From Chloroflexota bacterium (lineage in GTDB: Bacteria; Chloroflexota; Anaerolineae; Anaerolineales; Villigracilaceae), in NCBI GenBank assembly GCA_013388855.1, contig JACAEM010000016.1, forward strand, positions 62,001 through 126,000: a stretch of 64,000 nucleotides of DNA, given 5' to 3'. Each line of letters starts with the position of its first letter. The stretch's first letter is position 1. The position numbers and the translations under genes were made by a program. The notes below the pieces were generated by a model that did not search any database, had not been told where the DNA came from, and saw nothing but the letters and a program-made list of their open reading frames with translations. This document shows, piece after piece, positions 63,004 to 64,000 of the stretch.

Positions 63004-63018
63004 TATAATCATTGTATG
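63004..63018 (+). promoter_or_regulatory. Leaderless-type promoter: TATAAT, 6 nt, ATG (flavoprotein gene)
   Basis: TATAAT at 63004-63009 followed by CATTGT and ATG at 63016, with no Shine-Dalgarno sequence. Confidence 0.6.
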
Positions 63019-64000
63019 AACAAAACAGTTGCAATCATCGGCGGCGGACCTGCAGGATTAATGGCGGCAGAGGTTATCGGGGCACATGGCGTCAAAGCGG
63101 ATGTATACGATTCCATGCCGTCAGTGGGGCGAAAATTTTTGATGGCAGGCAAAAGCGGCTTGAATATCACCCACTCGGAACCGTTCGAGCAATTCGTTTC
63201 ACGGTACGGAAAACACCGCGCAAACATCGAACCTCTGCTGAAAATGTTTGGGCCGGACAATATCCGCGCATGGGCACATGAATTGGGCATCGAAACCTTC
63301 GTGGGGACATCGGGACGCGTCTTCCCGGCGGGGATGAAGGCAAGTCCGTTATTACGGGCATGGCTCAAGCGGCTGAGCGCTTCCCGCGTGACCCTTCATC
63401 TGCGTCACAAGTGGACAGGCTTCCTCCCCGACAAGTCTCTACGCCTTGAAACGCCGGATGGCGAAGCGAGCATCCAAGCCGATGCTGTGGTACTCGCTCT
63501 CGGCGGCGGGAGTTGGCGGCGGCTTGGTTCGGATGGCGCGTGGATTCCGTGGTTGAAACAGGTCGGGGTGGAGGTCGAACCGTTTCGTCCATCCAATTGC
63601 GGGTTCGATGTGGCATGGAGTCCTCACTTCCGCGAAAGGTTCGACGGTTATCCTATCAAGTCCGCGATCCTGACATTCGGAACATTCCGGCAACAAGGCG
63701 AATTCATCATCACAAAAGAAGGCGTGGAGGGAAGTTTGATCTATGCCGCGTCGGCAATGCTTCGTGATGAAATCGAGACGGGAGGCAAAGCCGTGATCGA
63801 ATTGGATATGGCGCCTGACAGATCGGTGGAATGGCTGATCGAAAAACTATCCAAGCCGCGCGGTTCGCGCACCATGGCAAGCCATTTGGAAAGAACGGTG
63901 GGCATCAAAGGGGTGAAGGCAGGTCTATTGCGCGAGTTCGTATCGAAGGAAGATTTCACGAACGCGGGGCGGCTCGCTCATGCCATCAAGCATTTACGGA
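63016..64000 (+). CDS. NAD(P)/FAD-dependent oxidoreductase, HI0933/TIGR03862-like (cut by window end)
   Basis: The frame stays open from the ATG at 63016 to the window end (328 residues, no stop), so the C-terminus is missing. The FAD-binding Rossmann motif is VAIIGGGPAGLMAAEVIG; next come the family segments VGRKFLMAGKSGLNITHSEP and GRVFPAGMKASPLLRAWLKRL, and DAVVLALGGGSWRRLGSDGAW before a conserved SNCGF. This is the BaiN/HI0933 group; TIGR03862 is the closest recalled branch. Reaction unknown. Confidence 0.85.
   Translation, partial: MNKTVAIIGGGPAGLMAAEVIGAHGVKADVYDSMPSVGRKFLMAGKSGLNITHSEPFEQFVSRYGKHRANIEPLLKMFGPDNIRAWAHELGIETFVGTSGRVFPAGMKASPLLRAWLKRLSASRVTLHLRHKWTGFLPDKSLRLETPDGEASIQADAVVLALGGGSWRRLGSDGAWIPWLKQVGVEVEPFRPSNCGFDVAWSPHFRERFDGYPIKSAILTFGTFRQQGEFIITKEGVEGSLIYAASAMLRDEIETGGKAVIELDMAPDRSVEWLIEKLSKPRGSRTMASHLERTVGIKGVKAGLLREFVSKEDFTNAGRLAHAIKHLR

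Overview
The window is a gene-dense, GC-rich chromosomal stretch with no prophage, insertion sequence, rRNA or CRISPR array. The gene content points to a Chloroflexota bacterium of class Anaerolineae, but this is inferred from the mix of proteins and is not proven by a marker gene. The clues are Thr/Pro-rich lipoproteins, an oversized SecA lacking the C-terminal zinc motif, a BFN-DnaB-DnaD-DnaC operon, DUF1800/DUF1501 Tat substrates, and start codons sitting directly on -10 boxes. About 60 protein genes are supported. Both window-edge genes are cut: murJ on the left and a TIGR03862-type flavoprotein on the right.

Layout. 1-7.9 kb: murJ end, PAP2-like protein, xseB/xseA, HIT protein, a DUF3048 lipoprotein split by a Cna/SdrD-like domain, aldo/keto reductase, clpS, acyltransferase, flippase-like membrane protein. 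7.9-12.8 kb: an unassigned biosynthetic-looking run comprising a frameshifted BchC-like dehydrogenase, ComB-like phosphatase, PTPS-like pterin enzyme, GT4 glycosyltransferase, methyltransferase and papain-fold hydrolase. 13-19.3 kb: DEAD-box helicase, cold-shock gene with a structured leader, tRNA-Pro, then the replication operon BFN-dnaB (with an in-frame amber)-dnaD-like-double AAA+ loader. 19.5-26.8 kb: FTR1 iron permease, DUF1501/DUF1800 pair, lipB carrying an in-frame palindromic repeat, DprE1/DprE2-like pair. 27-36.8 kb: diguanylate cyclase, lipid kinase, a helicase-associated-like protein, kbl, obgE, DedA, sulfite-oxidase-like enzyme, sigma factor with a membrane partner. 36.9-44.8 kb: secA, adenosine deaminase, acnA. 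44.8-50.5 kb: two-component system with ABC exporter, NUDIX, miaB. 50.6-64 kb: two tRNA-Ser genes, two GNATs, ECF sigma/anti-sigma/cytochrome c operon, DegV, a GSDH-type dehydrogenase, NYN protein, a candidate small RNA, HDAC-like protein, TAP-like hydrolase, zinc-ribbon protein, flavoprotein.

The observations most worth following are: a helicase loader with two AAA+ modules in one chain next to its helicase; the pterin/glycosyl/methyl cluster; six genes whose start codon lies exactly 6 nt after a -10 box, which implies leaderless mRNAs; a compact two-stem RNA with C-rich loops at 58.92-59.02 kb; and palindromic repeats that have entered lipB in frame and supply a ribosome binding site to the dnaD-like gene. 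Two genes carry breaks (an amber in dnaB and a one-base shift in the dehydrogenase); sequencing error must be excluded first.
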